Notes under the pieces: generated by a model
The model's database searches: none
Told to the model about the DNA's origin: nothing
What the model saw: only the letters and a program-made list of their open reading frames with translations
Source of the DNA: Petaurus breviceps papuanus
Lineage: Eukaryota > Chordata > Mammalia > Diprotodontia > Petauridae
Length of the DNA: 64,000 bases
Assembly (NCBI GenBank): GCA_028583685.1
Contig: JAMXIF010000065.1
Span: 36,826,480-36,890,479 of the forward strand
Reading direction: 5' to 3'
Made by a program: the position numbers and the translations under genes
Shown: positions 24,216-37,665 of the stretch, in pieces
How positions within the stretch are numbered: position 1 is the first letter of the stretch
Layout of the letters: every line of letters begins with the position of its first letter

Positions 24216-24434
24216 TTCAGAAATATTTCTCTTAAGGCCTACAGTTTCTCCCACTGGTGAGTCCCTCCAGGAGCCTGCTCTGTGGCAGGGCCCTGATCTT
24301 CTCCTGCCCAGCCCCGCCCCCCACCCCTCCCCCCAGCCCTGTTCCTGGCTTCTAGACTTCAGAAGCATACCCACCTTTACTTTGGGTTGGCTTCCCGAAT
24401 GAGAATGCAACCTCTCAGCAGGCAAGGCTTACAT

Positions 24435-24510
24435 CTCTATCCTCAGTATTCAATACAGTACATGGCACACAAGTAAGAGCTTAATAAATGCTTGTTTCCT
24501 TCCTTCCTTG
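24435..24510 (+). repeat. L2/MIR 3'-end trace
   Basis: 'acagtacatggcacacaagt' followed by 'agcttaataaatgcttgttt', the usual L2 terminus pattern. Confidence 0.6.
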
Positions 24511-24764
24511 GGAATACCCTGTAACACCACCAACAACACACATACAGGATTTCTGGGTAGGAGAAAAGCAAATACAAATGGTGGGATTGGGGGGAAAAAA
24601 GTTAAGATATTATAATGGACTAAGAAGATTCATCTCTCAGCTGAAGAGAGAGCATCTCTCTCACGGGTATATATCGTCTCCAAGCAAAAGTACAAAGACC
24701 AGATCCCACATCAGTCATGTTAATCAAGCTAGCACTTCTGCTACCCTGTACTCAGGAGCAGCAG

Positions 24765-25020
24765 TTAGGGAGCCTAGTGGACAGAGTGCTGGGCCTGAAG
24801 GCAGGAAGACTCTAGTTCCAATCCTACTTCAGACATTTACTGGCTGTGTGACCTTGAAGAAGTCACTTGACCTCTCTCAACCACAGTTTTCTCATCTATA
24901 AAATGAGAATAATAATTACACCAACTTCCCAGGGTTGTTGTGATGACAAAATGAAACACTATTTGTAAAGTGCTTTGCGAATACTATTAGCTCTATTATT
25001 ACTGCTGGTGTTTTTGTCAT
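24765..25020 (+). repeat. MIR-type CORE-SINE
   Basis: 'gggcctgaaggcaggaagac', 'actggctgtgtgaccttgaa', 'cagttttctcatctataaaa' and 'taaagtgctttgcgaatact', in order. A second decayed tail lies at 25070-25190. Confidence 0.88.
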
Positions 25021-28000
25021 TGCTGGTAACTGTTTCCAAAAGTTCAATCTAACTTACAATTGTGTATGTGTTGGGATGATAATACCGCGTACCTCTAATG
25101 GCTACTTTGTGGATCAAATCAGAAAATAATTATATGAAGTGCTTTACAAACCTTAAAGTGCTGTCTGAATGTCAGTTAGCAACACCACCATTCTCACCAT
25201 CACCATAATAGTGATCACCATCAATCTAGGCTACCTCCTGAAGGGGAGAGCAAAGATGCTTTCTCTGCCAGCAGCAGAGGAGGGAAATATGGTGGAAGGG
25301 TGATTTGGGCTTTGTCTTTAGTTTTGGGGCTGCCACTATCAAGAGAAATGCAAGCAAGAAAAAAGTTACATGTGACCTGTGCCTTGGAGCTCTCCTCCAC
25401 TCAAAGGGATGATAGCAATGAATAAAAGGGCAATGAGGCCTAGAGTTTTTTGCCCCCCTACATTCTTGGAAGTGCCCTGGGCTTAAGAGAAGAGGGATAA
25501 CGGCACCAGTCACAACGCCCCACAATCTTCCCACTTCTCCAGAAAGCCTTATGAGGCCACAGCTAAAGGGCCACAGAGGAGATCTCCTGCAGCAGATCAA
25601 AAACCTGCCTGAGTCAAGACGTCAAGTTCTTGGGCTGTGACCAACAAGAAATCTGCAATCTTTCTCCTTCTCACTGTGGATGAGACAAGAGAGATGGATG
25701 GCAGGAATTCTGGGCAAGAAACTACTTTTGCATATAGACATGGTCATCCATCTGGAGTCCAGGAAGACATGCCGCTGTCCAGCTTCCAAAGTTAGCCTCT
25801 CTACCCAAGGGTCTGCTTCCACAGTAGATTTATGGACCTTAACTGTGTTTCTTGCTAGAGACTCTAAAAGGTTTTGGACACTATTGGACCCAAACATTAA
25901 AATCTTGTTGGTTTTTTTTCACAAGAACTCATTAACTTGTACCACTTTTCTCATTTTGAAGGCAAGAGGAGTCAGGAGACATAGTTTATCAGGTGAGATC
26001 AAAGTGAGGAGGAGCGGGGAGGAAAGGGGTAAAAGAATGACCCAAGAATTAGTGAGATGGAGCAATGGAGAGAGGCAGTTTTAAAAAATTAGGGGAAATA
26101 GAGTCAGGGGTGTGAAACTATACTATGACAGGCAGCCCCCAAGAGGATCATGGGAAAAGAAAAAAGCTATGGGGCACTGTTCTGACACATATGCCATGCT
26201 GTGCCACAGTTTTAGAAGCCTCTCAGCCTCCTTCCGCACATTCCCCATTACGCTTCCAACTGGGGAGCCTCTAAAAGACTTCCAGAGAAGAGCAGCCGAC
26301 AGCAGGGGGTAATACTCAGTGTTCACTGGTCTAAACAAGGAGAAGAGCTGTGCATAGTGAAACCAGTCTCAACCAGCCAGCATCCTTCCTTAGTAGATCT
26401 GGACTTGTGGTGTGCTGCACACTGACTAATACAAAGGATCTATTAAAAACAAGATTATAGCCCTTGTCAGCCCAACAGGGAAAGCAAGCCCTCACGGGGA
26501 GAGATTCAGGACGGGCATCAGGCAAACTAGCTTCTTCCTACTAACCAAGAAGAAACAAAAAGAAGGCCTCAAAAAAAAAAATACAAGAGATCAGTATGAG
26601 AGCTGCACTCTGGTTGTGCTGAACAAGAAAGAAGACAGAGCAGAGGTGGGTTGTAAGGAGCAAGGGGAGGAAGCTGTCTGGCAAAGGGAAATGGTGGGGA
26701 AGGAAGGGCAAAGGGAGGAGGTGGCAACAGGAGCGGAGGGGGTGGGGGGAAGAATATTTTAAGTTAAATACAGAACTCTATTGTGAAGGACAAGTCACGA
26801 GGCAAGGTACAGCTCAAAGGCACGGGCTCTGCCTTTTCACCATCAGCAGAAGGTAACTCAACAACCCAAGGCAGCAGGGGAGGAGGGCCTGCTAATCCCC
26901 AGCATTAATTCCAACTTCCTCAGGAGCAGAGAAGAAAAGACACACACAAGCTTGTCATAGGCACCAACTTGAGGCAAGCTCGGCAGGTCTGATAGAGCTG
27001 CTTCTGTGAATGGACTTCACTACTTGAAAAATACTATCAACAGGGGAACACACTTGCCTGGTACTCGCCTGGCTGGGGAATGGAAAGAGTTGGCTGCCCC
27101 TCTCTGCCAAGAGTGCCACTGTCAAATGTCCCCAAGGATGGATGGGAGGGAAGCCTGGCTCCTTCCGGGCTCTGATTCTTTTAGCTCCCCACAAAGAGCC
27201 GCCTAACAGACTTCTGCCCACCCCACCCCAGCTGCTTCAGGAATGCCACTGTCATTCCTACACTTCCCACCCTCATTTATGTCTTATACAAACAGGGTCA
27301 CAATGAAAGGGGAGAGATGCTTTTGCTCCCAAGTGTACAATTAGTGGAACACGAAATTCCATAGGAAAAAATTTCATAAAGACTGTCTTGATCCCTTCAT
27401 CCTCCCCAGCAAAGGAGTTTCTGCTCTATATCAGAGAGTTAAGTTCTCAGATGGCTCCCAAGGGGTGAGAAGGGTATTCCTGAACCCCTACAATCTGCCC
27501 CAATTCCTATGAGGACAGGAAAGAAGGAACAAAGCAAAGGATGGTACTCCATTCCCAATTTACTAGATCAACACATGAAAAGGATGGAAAGAAAAGACGA
27601 ATGGGAGGAAAGAAGAGGATTGCTTTTCTGGGACCATCCTTTCCTCCTATCGTTTTCCAAACAGCAGATCCTAAGAGACAAAAAGACGAAAATAGCTCAG
27701 ATATTCTGCCTTCTTTCTCATTCTGGATAGTGCTTTGAGACTACCTAAATAAGAGTAATGAAAACAAAGGCCAAATGTCCAAATTAGAAGCAGCCAGGAA
27801 AGCTGACTTCCAGGAAGGAAGGGATCACATGATGAATGGATGGAAAGGTCAAGAGCAGCAAGATAAAGACTAGAAAACAGGAGAGTGTGGCCTTCTGGCA
27901 CAGCCACTCTGGCAAAGGAAGAGGGAGATCTCCATGATTAAATTCCCTAAGACGCCTGGCCAACCTTCCAAAGCTTTCTTGAGGGCAGGAGTTGGAGAAA

Positions 28001-28502
28001 GTCTAGGCAAGATAAACAGGGCCTTCAAGGGGGAATCTGATGAAGGCTACCAGGGCACAAGATCCTCCTCCTGGAGAAAGGCAGTGACCCTTTCTTTTCT
28101 CTCTATCTCAGTCAAGCTGGGAAGAAAGATGTGTCCAAGCAATGCCAAGTTAGCTAATCAGAAACCTTTCCAAAGTCAATGGACACATGTAGGATGGAAG
28201 ATGGAAATCCTGTCTCTAACTCCAGATATCTTTCTTCCAATCTGATCTTTGCCCAATCAGTTAGCTCTTCACACCAGCTGCACTCCAATTTCCAGGGACA
28301 GGAGTGATCTAACTGTGCCAATTAAAAAGGTACTGAAGGTAGGCTAGCAACACTGTCCCTCATCCCACCTACAAAATGAATGAGGGGTCTGAAGTAAAGC
28401 CCCAGAATAAGAAAGAGCCATCATGCCTGAATAGTGGCGACTTGGAAGAGACTGCAGCAAAGGATGGGGGTGGGGAACAAAGCAGGCCAGGTATGTACTT
28501 AC

Positions 28503-28682
28503 TCAAAGTCCTCAAACTCCAAGTCGTTTCCCTCTACTGATGGGCCTTGGTTGTCTGAGGAAGAAGAGGAGGTGGAAGAACGGAGACGATTCTGTTGGTA
28601 GCGCATGGAGCGCTGGCGAATACTGTCTCTTCGAGAAAGATATTGGATCATCCTCTGGGCGTAGTATGCAGCAGGAGATAAC
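28503..28682 (-). CDS. AMBRA1: AMBRA1 coding exon f (180 nt, phase 2-2)
   Basis: 180 bp: one base, 59 codons, two bases. The acceptor is ttctctcag|GTTATC and the donor TTTGA|gtaagt. It begins [20 protein letters not shown], continues through an Arg-rich stretch ([13 protein letters not shown]) and a serine run, and ends with the acidic block [10 protein letters not shown](E). Asn replaces the human Thr in [11 protein letters not shown] (recalled). The first half is likely helical and the rest disordered. It is phase-symmetric, so it could be skipped in frame. A 70-residue open frame at 28499-28711 covers it, but the [10 protein letters not shown] start of that frame is intronic. Confidence 0.97.
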
Positions 28683-31600
28683 CTGAGAGAAAGGGAGATG
28701 GACAGATACAAACTAGCACTAAGGACAGCTACGGCTCTTCCATGCCACCTGCCCAGCAGAAGCTACCTCCAAAGACCTCTAGGGTGATGGCTCTCCCATG
28801 GACCAGTGGGGTCCCTCACGCTTCTATTCAGAGAGGTCACAGACCACATCTGCTGCCAGAGCTGCCAAATAAAGAGCTAAAGGATGACCATTTCTTCTTG
28901 GCATGTCCCAAGGAGCCAGCCACACTTGCAGAGGTTTTCCAACTATCTTTCCAACCTCAGATATTTGCTTCTCTTTAGAATCCCAGCACTCTTGCTACTG
29001 ACTATCCAAAGTAGCCTGAGAGTCAAAGGGCAGAAAGACTTCTTTGTCCCTTGAGGAGAGGAAGGGCACTAAAGAACAATGGCAGTGAACTAGATGACAG
29101 CCAATTCTTCTCTCCTTCTTCAGGATCTTTCCCAGAAAATAACTATCTTGCTCATGGGTTCTTCTCCATCTGACCTGGTGCTGCTCTTCAAACTGTGACC
29201 CTCCCTGCTACCTGTCTCTCTTCTCTATACACACTCACTCAACCATACCTTCTAGGGTTGTAGATCTGGGTTACCTTATAGTGAGTGAGGGGGAAGGGAA
29301 AGAAAAATATATTAAATGACAGCATCGAAGGAGGCTATGAGAAATCTCAAATTCTAAAAGTGTCTATGCAGTCACTTGAAAATTAAGAGAAAAGCATCTG
29401 CAAAGGCACTTGTAGCCCTCACACTATCTCACAGCTTGGATTTAGTCTATAGGAAAATCCTTGTGGAAAACATGAACTTGGCCAAAGGAGTCCAAGAAAA
29501 ACTTGGTGGTAGATTTGACTGTGGCTCAGAAATGTCTCTGTCACTGAGGGATTTATCTACCTGGACAATAATCAGATGAAATTTTCTAGCAGGGAGGGTT
29601 GACAACCTCTAGATGTTTTTGAAAGTTCATAACCATAGAATAATATATATGCTGCATTAGGCACTTTGGGATCTAAGTTGCCTTTGTACAACAGGTAGAG
29701 AGAATGAACAGATCTATTGACCAAGAAGATCAATTTATAAGAAAGGCTTCTTACAACTTTCTTAATTCCCCCAGGAGCCTAATTCCATGCCATCCGCAGT
29801 GAGAAACCAGAGAATCCTGAGCTTCTCAAGAGAAAAAGAACCAAGATGCAATTGTTTCTACCCACCACAAGTCATTCAGAATTCTGTGTTCAGGAGCCAT
29901 TTTGGAATCTCTCAACTCAGAGGATGGAAAAGAAAGAAGCAGAAACCAGCTTTGGAAGTAGGGGGGAACAGAACTAAGTGCTTTTAAAAGAGCTACCTCC
30001 CAACAGTTCCTGGGGACAGATTCCCATCATTCAAAGTCTCACCTCAACTATCATGCAAACAAATAAGCAGTAACAAGGCTTACCCGAAATTACTTCAGAG
30101 CTGCTTTACTCAGAACCTACTCACTGTGTGCTAAGAGCTCTCTAGACTAATGAATGAGAGAAAAAGCATTTAAGTGCTTGTCATGTGCCAGGCCCTGTGC
30201 TGGTGGTACAAACACAAGAGAGAAAGAAAGTCAGCCCAAGAAACCAAGCAGCAGGGGCAGAAAATTCTTGACAAAACAAGAAAGCAAGTAAATTCTAGCA
30301 TTACCTTTTAGGGCCTATGAAAGGAGGCAGGGAATTCAAAATGCTGAGAAAGTGGCACACGAGGCCTTTAATTTGAACCTCATCTATCTGTTAAAGCTTT
30401 AACATTAGAGAAGGAAGAAATGAAAACAGCTTGTGATGAGCTAATACCATCCCTAAGAATTTAAACATGAAAAAACCACAATGTACTAAGAACTGAAATT
30501 TAAATGTTTACTTAAATCCTCAAACTTTTATTTGCGGATTCAAGGACAAAGATCTCATTCATCTCAAGGACAAAACGTCAGTTACCTGCTTCTCTAAGGC
30601 ATCTCAATTCTTTTTTTTTGATGAGTTAGAAGATCAGATGTAGAATAACCCAACAATCTTTGCTGGAGGAAAAGAGGATCTTTTTCTACAGGACTTTGTC
30701 CAGTTAAACACCTCATTATTAATGGAGATAGCTGGGACTGGGGATGACCTAAGAGAGAATGTTCTCGAGACTAGAAAGAACTGAAAGTTCTCTCTCTCTC
30801 TCTCCTTCCCTCCCTCCCCTCTCAAACTATTCAACTCACCTTAAAAACTCATTTTCCCTCTTCTAGGGTTAATAGCTTTCAAATATCAGAAACTCACCCC
30901 TCCTCTTCCTGCTTCAATTATGACCTATAGTACACATCTTTATTTTAGTCACCAACCCAGAGAGCATCAGATAAATCTATTTTTTTCTTATTTCTTAGGT
31001 ATGGAAAGAGGATTTCCCTTTGACAGAAATATTTGAGGGTCACTATACCAGATATCACAGAGATGGAGTATTCTGGCCCCAGACATACAGTCCACAAGAC
31101 TAATACTTCAGTATCAAAGTTATCTCTGAATGGCACAATCCATATCTGATAATCTTCCAGGTAAATCAACAATTTTGTCTAGAGTGAAACTTTCTGTTCT
31201 CTGTGACTCACATTTCTAATCTTCTCAGTCTCCTATATAATTCTCCCCATCATGTCTGGTCTAGCAAATGGCCCAATTTATTGGATCTTTGAATTTAATG
31301 AAGACTTAATTTTCTCTTCCTTTCAGAACCTTAACAGAACTGCCAAGCATACTCCATGTGCCTTAGAGACTGCTCTACAACCTGAATGTTCTGTTTAGTA
31401 ACATGTATTGATTTATCTTTAGGAATTAGTTTCAGGAAAGATCCTGAGTTGAGCCTATCTCAATTTTTTTTTTTCAAAAGAACTATCTGAGCACCTAGTG
31501 ATTACAGGAGAAGCAAGAGTTTTACCAAAGCTCTGGCCTGCTTTCACTACAGTCTTTCTTCACTCTCTTCCTCCTCCAAAGAAAACTCACTAAGATGTAA

Positions 31601-32131
31601 CAACTAAACAAACCTATTGGCCACCCTATGATTTTGTGGATGGCCCTCACAAATGACTGCCTATCTCTTTCTGACTTAATTTTTCCATGAAACTGATGAT
31701 GCTGTGTTTTACAAAGTAAATTTCTATCCAAAAATGCTGTCCGTTTGACCAGCAGAATACCAAGTGCTTCTGGTCAGTCACAGGATGCCATGAAGCACTG
31801 CTTTCGAACTCTTCAAACCTTCCCTGAGATTACCTCAGAGATTATTTTGCTGCTCATAATTTTGTAGAAAGAGCTTTCATGTAAGACAAGCACTGTCTGC
31901 CAAAACCGAATACCTGCTGAGGCTCTGTTCACTTACCTGCTGTCTATGAACTACTTCCCAGGCATGTGAGCCACCTTTATTAAAACAGAAATCAATGGGT
32001 AAAAGAACTACAGTGTAAGCTATATCCAAGGTGAGCAAAGGCGGCCCTTCACACAGCTCAGCAGTGCCTGTCTTCTGCAGGGGCGGCTCAAAGGATCTAC
32101 TCCCTCCCACCTGAAATCGCTTGAGCCTTAC
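28683..32131 (-). other. AMBRA1: AMBRA1 intron e-f (3.4 kb)
   Basis: Mostly unrecognised sequence with few repeats. There is a short SINE-tail trace near 30165-30215 (pattern 'tgtgccaggccctgtgctgg') and a pyrimidine run at 30790-30830. No other gene or RNA was seen. Confidence 0.85.
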
Positions 32132-32218
32132 CTCGCAGGGTCTGGATAAATAGGGTGTTCCCGGGATCCTGCTCCATCATAACGGGATAATGAAATGAGG
32201 GAAGACTCCAGCAGCCTC
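32132..32218 (-). CDS. AMBRA1: AMBRA1 coding exon e (87 nt cassette, phase 2-2)
   Basis: 87 bp: one base, 28 codons, two bases. The acceptor is ctgttag|GAGGC and the donor GCGAG|gtaagg. It reads [20 protein letters not shown] then HPIYPDPA(R), apparently identical to the human protein as recalled. It lies in the part of AMBRA1 tied to Beclin 1 binding. The length is a multiple of three with equal phases, so the exon can be skipped cleanly. A human isoform missing these 29 residues is annotated (from memory, about 690-718). It is separated from the large exon by a 25.5-kb intron. Confidence 0.96.
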
Positions 32219-33824
32219 CTAACAGAGATTAAAAACAGAAGGCAGTCCCTGTCAAACACCAACTCAGAGGTCATACATTAGGTAAAAGAGTGGGAGGGAC
32301 AAATCAAAGTCCTGTTCCTGTCTGTCCATCTGTCTTCCCAGATGCCACACCCTAAGTTAAAAGTTTAGGGACATAAAACATCTACTAAAATGAAGAATGC
32401 AGATCCTTGCCCCGAAGCTCCCAGATGAGGCTCACAGCCACAGGAATTATCTCCAGTGCTATTCAGGAACTGCCTTTTCACAGACATCACTTCATTTCTT
32501 TAAAAAAAATTCCCCAGGCAGTAGGCATGGGTTGGGAATGGAAACAGAGGGCTTGAGCAGAGTGCTAGTTCTGGTCCACTCATTCCAAGAAATACACCCT
32601 TCTGCTCCTGCCCTGCTGAGTCCTACGTGCCAGCAGCAGTATCCCCTTGGCACCACTCACATCCAACAATGACTGAAGGCAAGCCCTAAATAGAGACATC
32701 ATCACTGTCAGAGTCTCTACTCAAAGTGTGCCTCAGACATCAGGTCTCTCCCAATAAACAATGCTTAGGGGTAATGGCTTCTCTATGCCCCTGGAAAGAA
32801 ATGCATGTGGGAGACACATTATCCCCTCTCCTTGCACATCTTGCCTGGCACTCTAGGGAGCAGGCCACTGGCTTGCTGCCAGGCTCTTCAGCAGAGATAG
32901 AATGTAAGAGCAGCAACTAATTTCATTCGATCAAGTTAGTTCACTTAACTGTCACAAAAACTATCTAGCCTTGGGTACAGTCACCTGACAGGCAAAGAGG
33001 TCAGTTATCACAGCAGCCAGCCAACTACATCATTGCCCCAGAAGTCTGGAGAGGTACAAACTCCCAATAGAAACGATAACAAGCTAACCTGCAGTTGCAA
33101 TTCTCAGCGTGGCCCTACCTGCCAAACATTTTTGATCACATCAAATATACTAACTACTGCAGAAGGAAGGGTATGAACTCACAAACAAGGAAGACAAAGG
33201 ACTTGAGAAGTAAATTGCTAACACTGTGTGATATAGAGGTGAAGCAAAGTTTTTAACTAAGAGAGGGAGGTGCTGAGAGAGGTATATGGAATAGGGGATA
33301 AAGGAGAGGACCGCTAAGCTCAAAATAAAGGAGCTGACAGCTACGGCAAAAACAAAAAGTCTCTTCTAGGCCTCCATGTTATGATTATCCAAGACAAACT
33401 CAGAACATCTACTGTGATGATGGGGAGGGGACAGGTGGGAGCAGGGAGAGTGGGGTCAACAAGAAGACAATGAAGGCAGCGAGGTCTGTGAGCAACTGGC
33501 TTCTCCTGGGCCAACCAAACAACATTCTTGACACAACCTGCTTTGGAGGTGGGCTCTGCCACTGCCAGCAATGGACCCTCCTTCCTGAGCAAGGATCATC
33601 CAGCACCCAGGACACATAAAGCATGTTCATGATAGGCAAACTATCAAAGGGAGCACTGTGCCAGGCAGAATTACTTCAGGACATAAGGAGTCTTCAAGCA
33701 CAGACAAGATGATCACCTGTGGGTGATGCTGCACTAGGGAGGAAGGGGGGGCATGGTGACCAAAAGACCACTTGTCAAGGGAGCGGGTGTTTTAAGCAAG
33801 AAGCTTCTCCCTGAATCCTAGAAC

Positions 33825-34000
33825 TTTTTTTTTTTTTTTTGCTTTTTTGGAGGGGGTTAGGTAGGGCGATTGGGGTTAAGTGACTTGCCCAAGGTCACAC
33901 GGCTATTTTTGTGTGTGTGTTAAGGGTCTGAGGCCATATTTGAACTCAGGTCCTCCTGACTCCAGGGCCGATGCTCTATTCACTGTGCCACCTAGCCGCC
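33825..34000 (-). repeat. Marsupial CORE-SINE, minus strand
   Basis: T-run, 'ggggttaagtgacttgccca', 'tcctcctgactccagggccg' and head complement 'gtgccacctagccgccc'. The 8-bp duplication cctagaac lies at 33817-33824 and 34001-34008. Confidence 0.92.
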
Positions 34001-34489
34001 CCTAGAACAACTCTTTCTACAGAATCTTCTCTGACTGTGGAAAAACGTTTGCATCACACCTGTGGTGTGAAGAAGAAACAATTAGATGTCAATGCCCTCA
34101 GAGGCTGGCCAGTGAGGTGGCTATGGGCAGTGCCACTCCTGGGCCTTTTCTGCTGCTTCATGGGTGAGTGGGCAGCACCTTCATTTCAAATGTCCAGAGC
34201 TGCACTGAGAGCAGTGTATCCAGGAGTGGAACAGCTAATGAGATAAGGGGATGTCTGGAAGCCGGGCAAATTTTAGCACCTCTGGCCCACACAAAGTACC
34301 CTGGATATAGAAGGCTTTTCATAAGTTCTGGCTGAACAAATTAGTCTGAGTTTCAGAAATGCATACCAGACATGTAATAGAGGAAAAAGCCCCCAAACAC
34401 TGAGGTTTTCCTGTTTCAGACTAGTTGACGGAAACTAATCCATGAACAAACATTTCTTAAGCACCTGCTATGTGCCAGGCACTAAATAA

Positions 34490-34860
34490 TACCTCCTCCC
34501 AATGCCATAACTGCCCTGCAGCCTGTGACACTGTCCTGGAGATGCTCTTCTCTCTGTGACACTGTTCTCTTGTGATTTTCTTCCTACCTATCTGACCGCT
34601 CCTTCTCAGTCTCAAAGCAGGTAATTCTCAGTTCTCTCTGGATAGCTCTAAGCTCTCTCCTGACCTCCAGTCTTGCATCTCCAATTGTACACTGTGCATC
34701 TCAAACTGGATGTCTCAAAAACACATTGAAAGGAACATGTCCAAAACACAACTCACTATTAGCTTTCTCCCTAAACCCTCCCCCAACTCCTGACTCCCCT
34801 TTTACTATCAAGGGTACTATCATACTCCTAAAGGGTATCTCCATCTTCCTAAAGAACAAG
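34490..34860 (+). repeat. L2 LINE ORF fragment
   Basis: It contains decayed L2 reverse-transcriptase reading such as SSYLSDR-like 'tacctatctgaccgctcctt' and the MSKT-type 'gaacatgtccaaaacacaac'. Plus strand, antisense to AMBRA1. Confidence 0.7.
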
Positions 34861-34884
34861 CCTGATCACATCACTACCCAGAGG

Positions 34885-35075
34885 CAGTTAGGCTGCCCAG
34901 TGAACAGAGCATTCATTGGACCTGGAAGACGTGTGAGTTCAAATCCAGCCTCAGACACTTAATCGTTGTATGACCTCTCAGCTTCCTCAAATGTAAAATG
35001 GGGATAATAATAGCATCAACATCACAGGACTGTTTAGGCTCAAATGAGATAACATTTGAAAAGGGCTTAGAACAG
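34885..35075 (+). repeat. MIR-type SINE inside L2
   Basis: 'gttcaaatccagcctcagac' and 'cctcaaatgtaaaatgggga'. It separates two L2 segments. Confidence 0.8.
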
Positions 35076-35575
35076 TCCCTTCTCCCATTCCCTATTTAAT
35101 AAATTCCAGTGGATTTCTATCACCTCCAGAATCAAATATCAAGGCCTTTGTTTGGCTTTTCAAGCCCTCCCTATTCAGGATCCTTCCTACCTTTCCAATC
35201 TTTTTTTTTTACCTTCTCCCCTCCAAGATACTCTGCAACTCTGGAATACTGGCCTCCCTGAAGTTCCTCAAACACAACCCTCCTGCCCCCCAAGCATGGT
35301 CACTGGCTGGCCCCTTCCTGGCACTCTCTCCAGCTACAGTGCCACCCGCTGGAAGAAGCCCTTCTTGGTCCTCCTTAATCTTTGGGCCTTCCCTCTGAGA
35401 ATGAACCCAATTTATCATGAGCAAGGCTCGTCTGTGCATACCTGTTTGCTTCTTGTCTCCCCCATTAGTCAGGGAGAGACCTGAGGGCAGGGACTGGCTT
35501 TTGCCTTTCTTTGTGGCCCTCAAGTGCCTCGTTAGTACATGGCAGGAATTTAATAAATGCTTATCGCTGACTTGA
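35076..35575 (+). repeat. L2 3' end
   Basis: 'aataaattccagtggatttc', 'gggagagacctgagggcagg' and the terminal 'aggaatttaataaatgctta'. Confidence 0.8.
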
Positions 35576-35799
35576 CATTCTAAAGGGGCAGACAACAAAT
35601 GCACATCCAAATAGATAAAACACAAATGTTAAGTCAACATATATGAGTACTCATTAGTATCAAAGGCTACACAGAGGTTGAGAAGGATGAAGACAGAGGA
35701 AAGATCACCAGATCTGGCAATTAAGAGATCACTGGTAACCATGGAGGGAGCAGCTTCAGTTAAGTAATGAGCAAGGAACCCAAACTGTAAAAGGTTCAT

Positions 35800-37510
35800 C
35801 AACATCTCCTTTGAGGTTCATGCACCCAATCAAAGTCCTGGTGGCTTCCGTCTACAAACCTCCAGGTCCCTCCCCTTCCTCAATGAGCACAGCACACAGC
35901 TCAGAATTTTTTCTCCTTCTCAACTCCTGTCCTAACACTTAGGAACTCCAGCACATGCTGATCAGTTCCTTAAACTCCTCCTCCTCATCTCAGCTAAGCC
36001 CCACACAAAGATGGTCATGCTCTTGATCTTGCCATCACCCCTCAAACTGCGCCACCTCCACATCCAGGAATTCCCAAACCTCCTCATCACACCACAGCCT
36101 AGCGGCTTTCTACCTCTTCCTCTTCCTTCCCTTACCAAACCCTGCTCTTTGTCCACATCATAGCCTCCAGCCCCCGACCCCTCAATCCTCTCCCAGGCCA
36201 CCTCCTCTGCACTAGCTCTCGTGCTTCCTTCTCTATCTTGACCCCTTGGTGAGCCAACTCAGTCCACAATGTCCTCTTCCCAAGTTGCTTAACCCCTTAT
36301 CAAATCCCTAGGTGTGCCGTGCCAAGTCTAGCCTTGGAACACTATTACCATATAATGCCTTTATTCCTATACATGTGCTGCTACATGAAGGTAGAGAAAA
36401 TCACGTACCTATTCTAATTGGGTCTGCTACAAATTTGTTAAACAACCTCAAATGGGCCCTCACTGCTATTAGGCAATCCCACTACACTTTCCTTATCAAT
36501 TCACTATTCTACTCTCCCAAAGCCTTTTTTATCTCTCCTTAAATATCCCATGGCTCCCACTCCCTCAACTCTGTCAGATGAGAACCCTGACTCATATTTG
36601 ACTGAGAAAACTGAGAGCATTCCCTGTGAACTCCTTTTTTCTTCTGCCTCATCTTTCATCACTTGGGTACTTCTGCCACTATCTTGTCTTTCACTATTGT
36701 TTCCCATGAAGAGGTAGCCTTCCTCCTTACCAAGGCTAACGCCTCTACCTACACAAGCAATCCCATTCCATCCCACCTCCTCCCACAGCCTGCCCCTTCG
36801 GTCTTGTCTGCCTTCTCACTTCTCTTCAATCTCTTCTTCTATGTCAGCTGTTTCCCTATTGCCTACTCAGCAGGCCTTGCTATCTCCCCCATCCTGCCAA
36901 GACCCTCACTTGACCCTTCCATTCCAGCTAGCTACTGTTTCATAGCTCTTCTACCTTTAATAGCTAAAACTCTTTGAAAAAGTTGTCTGTAAGATGTGCT
37001 TCTGCTTTCTCTGCTTTTACTGTCTTCTTAACACCTTACAACCCAGTCTCTAACCTCACCATTCCACTAAAACTGTTCTCTCCAAAGTAGTTGCCACATC
37101 CAATAGCCTTTTCTCAATCCTCACTCTCCTTGACCTGCCTGCAGCCTCTGGCACTGCTGACTACCCTCTTCTCCCTGACACACTCCTCTCCAGTAACCTC
37201 TCCCTCCCTCCTGGTTACCCTCCTTCCTATCAAACCACTCTTTCTCAAGTGTCCTTTGCTGGATTCTCATCCAGATCACACCTTCTAAACTGAGATGTCC
37301 CTCAAGTCCCTCTTGTCTTCTCTTTATGTACCACCTCACTTGGTCATCTCATTAGCTCCCATGGACTTACTGATCACCTGATCATTCTGAAGACTCTCAA
37401 ATCTGCTCATTCTGCTCTAAACCTTCCTTCTGACCTCCAATCTCAAATCTCTGTCAGACATCTCAAACTAGATGTTCAGCAGACACCTTAAACTCAACAT
37501 GTCCAAAACA
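35800..37510 (+). repeat. L2 LINE reverse-transcriptase region
   Basis: Plus-strand reading gives a decayed version of the L2 RT block: FSILTLLDLPAASGTADYPL at about 37110-37170, a FAGFSSRSH block after it, and a MSKTKL motif at about 37500. It is interrupted by stops and frameshifts throughout. It continues past a SINE at 37666-37960. The open frames in 36312-37288 and the minus shadows belong to it. Confidence 0.75.
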
Positions 37511-37525
37511 AAACTCATTATCTTT

Positions 37526-37665
37526 TTTTTGGAGGGGGAAGGCAAGGCAATGCAGGTTAAGTGATTTACCCAAGGTCACATGGCTAGTTAAGTGTTGAGT
37601 GTCTAAGGCTGGATTTGAACTCAGGTCCTCTGGTACTCTATTCACTGTGCCACCTAGCTGCCCCC
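37526..37665 (-). repeat. Marsupial CORE-SINE inserted in L2
   Basis: T-run, 'caggttaagtgatttaccca' and 'gtgccacctagctgccccc'. A perfect 15-bp duplication, aaactcattatcttt, lies at 37511-37525 and 37666-37680. It splits the L2 reading frame at MSKTKL|IIFP. Confidence 0.95.

Larger units (their letters stand above)
16091..28502 (-). other. AMBRA1: AMBRA1 intron f-g (12.4 kb)
   Basis: Repeats are concentrated at 18560-21365 and 23050-25200. 16091-18550, 21370-22280, 22380-23040 and 25200-28502 contain nothing I can name. 26640-26760 is purine-rich. The open frame 25680-26084 and others show no domain. Confidence 0.85.
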
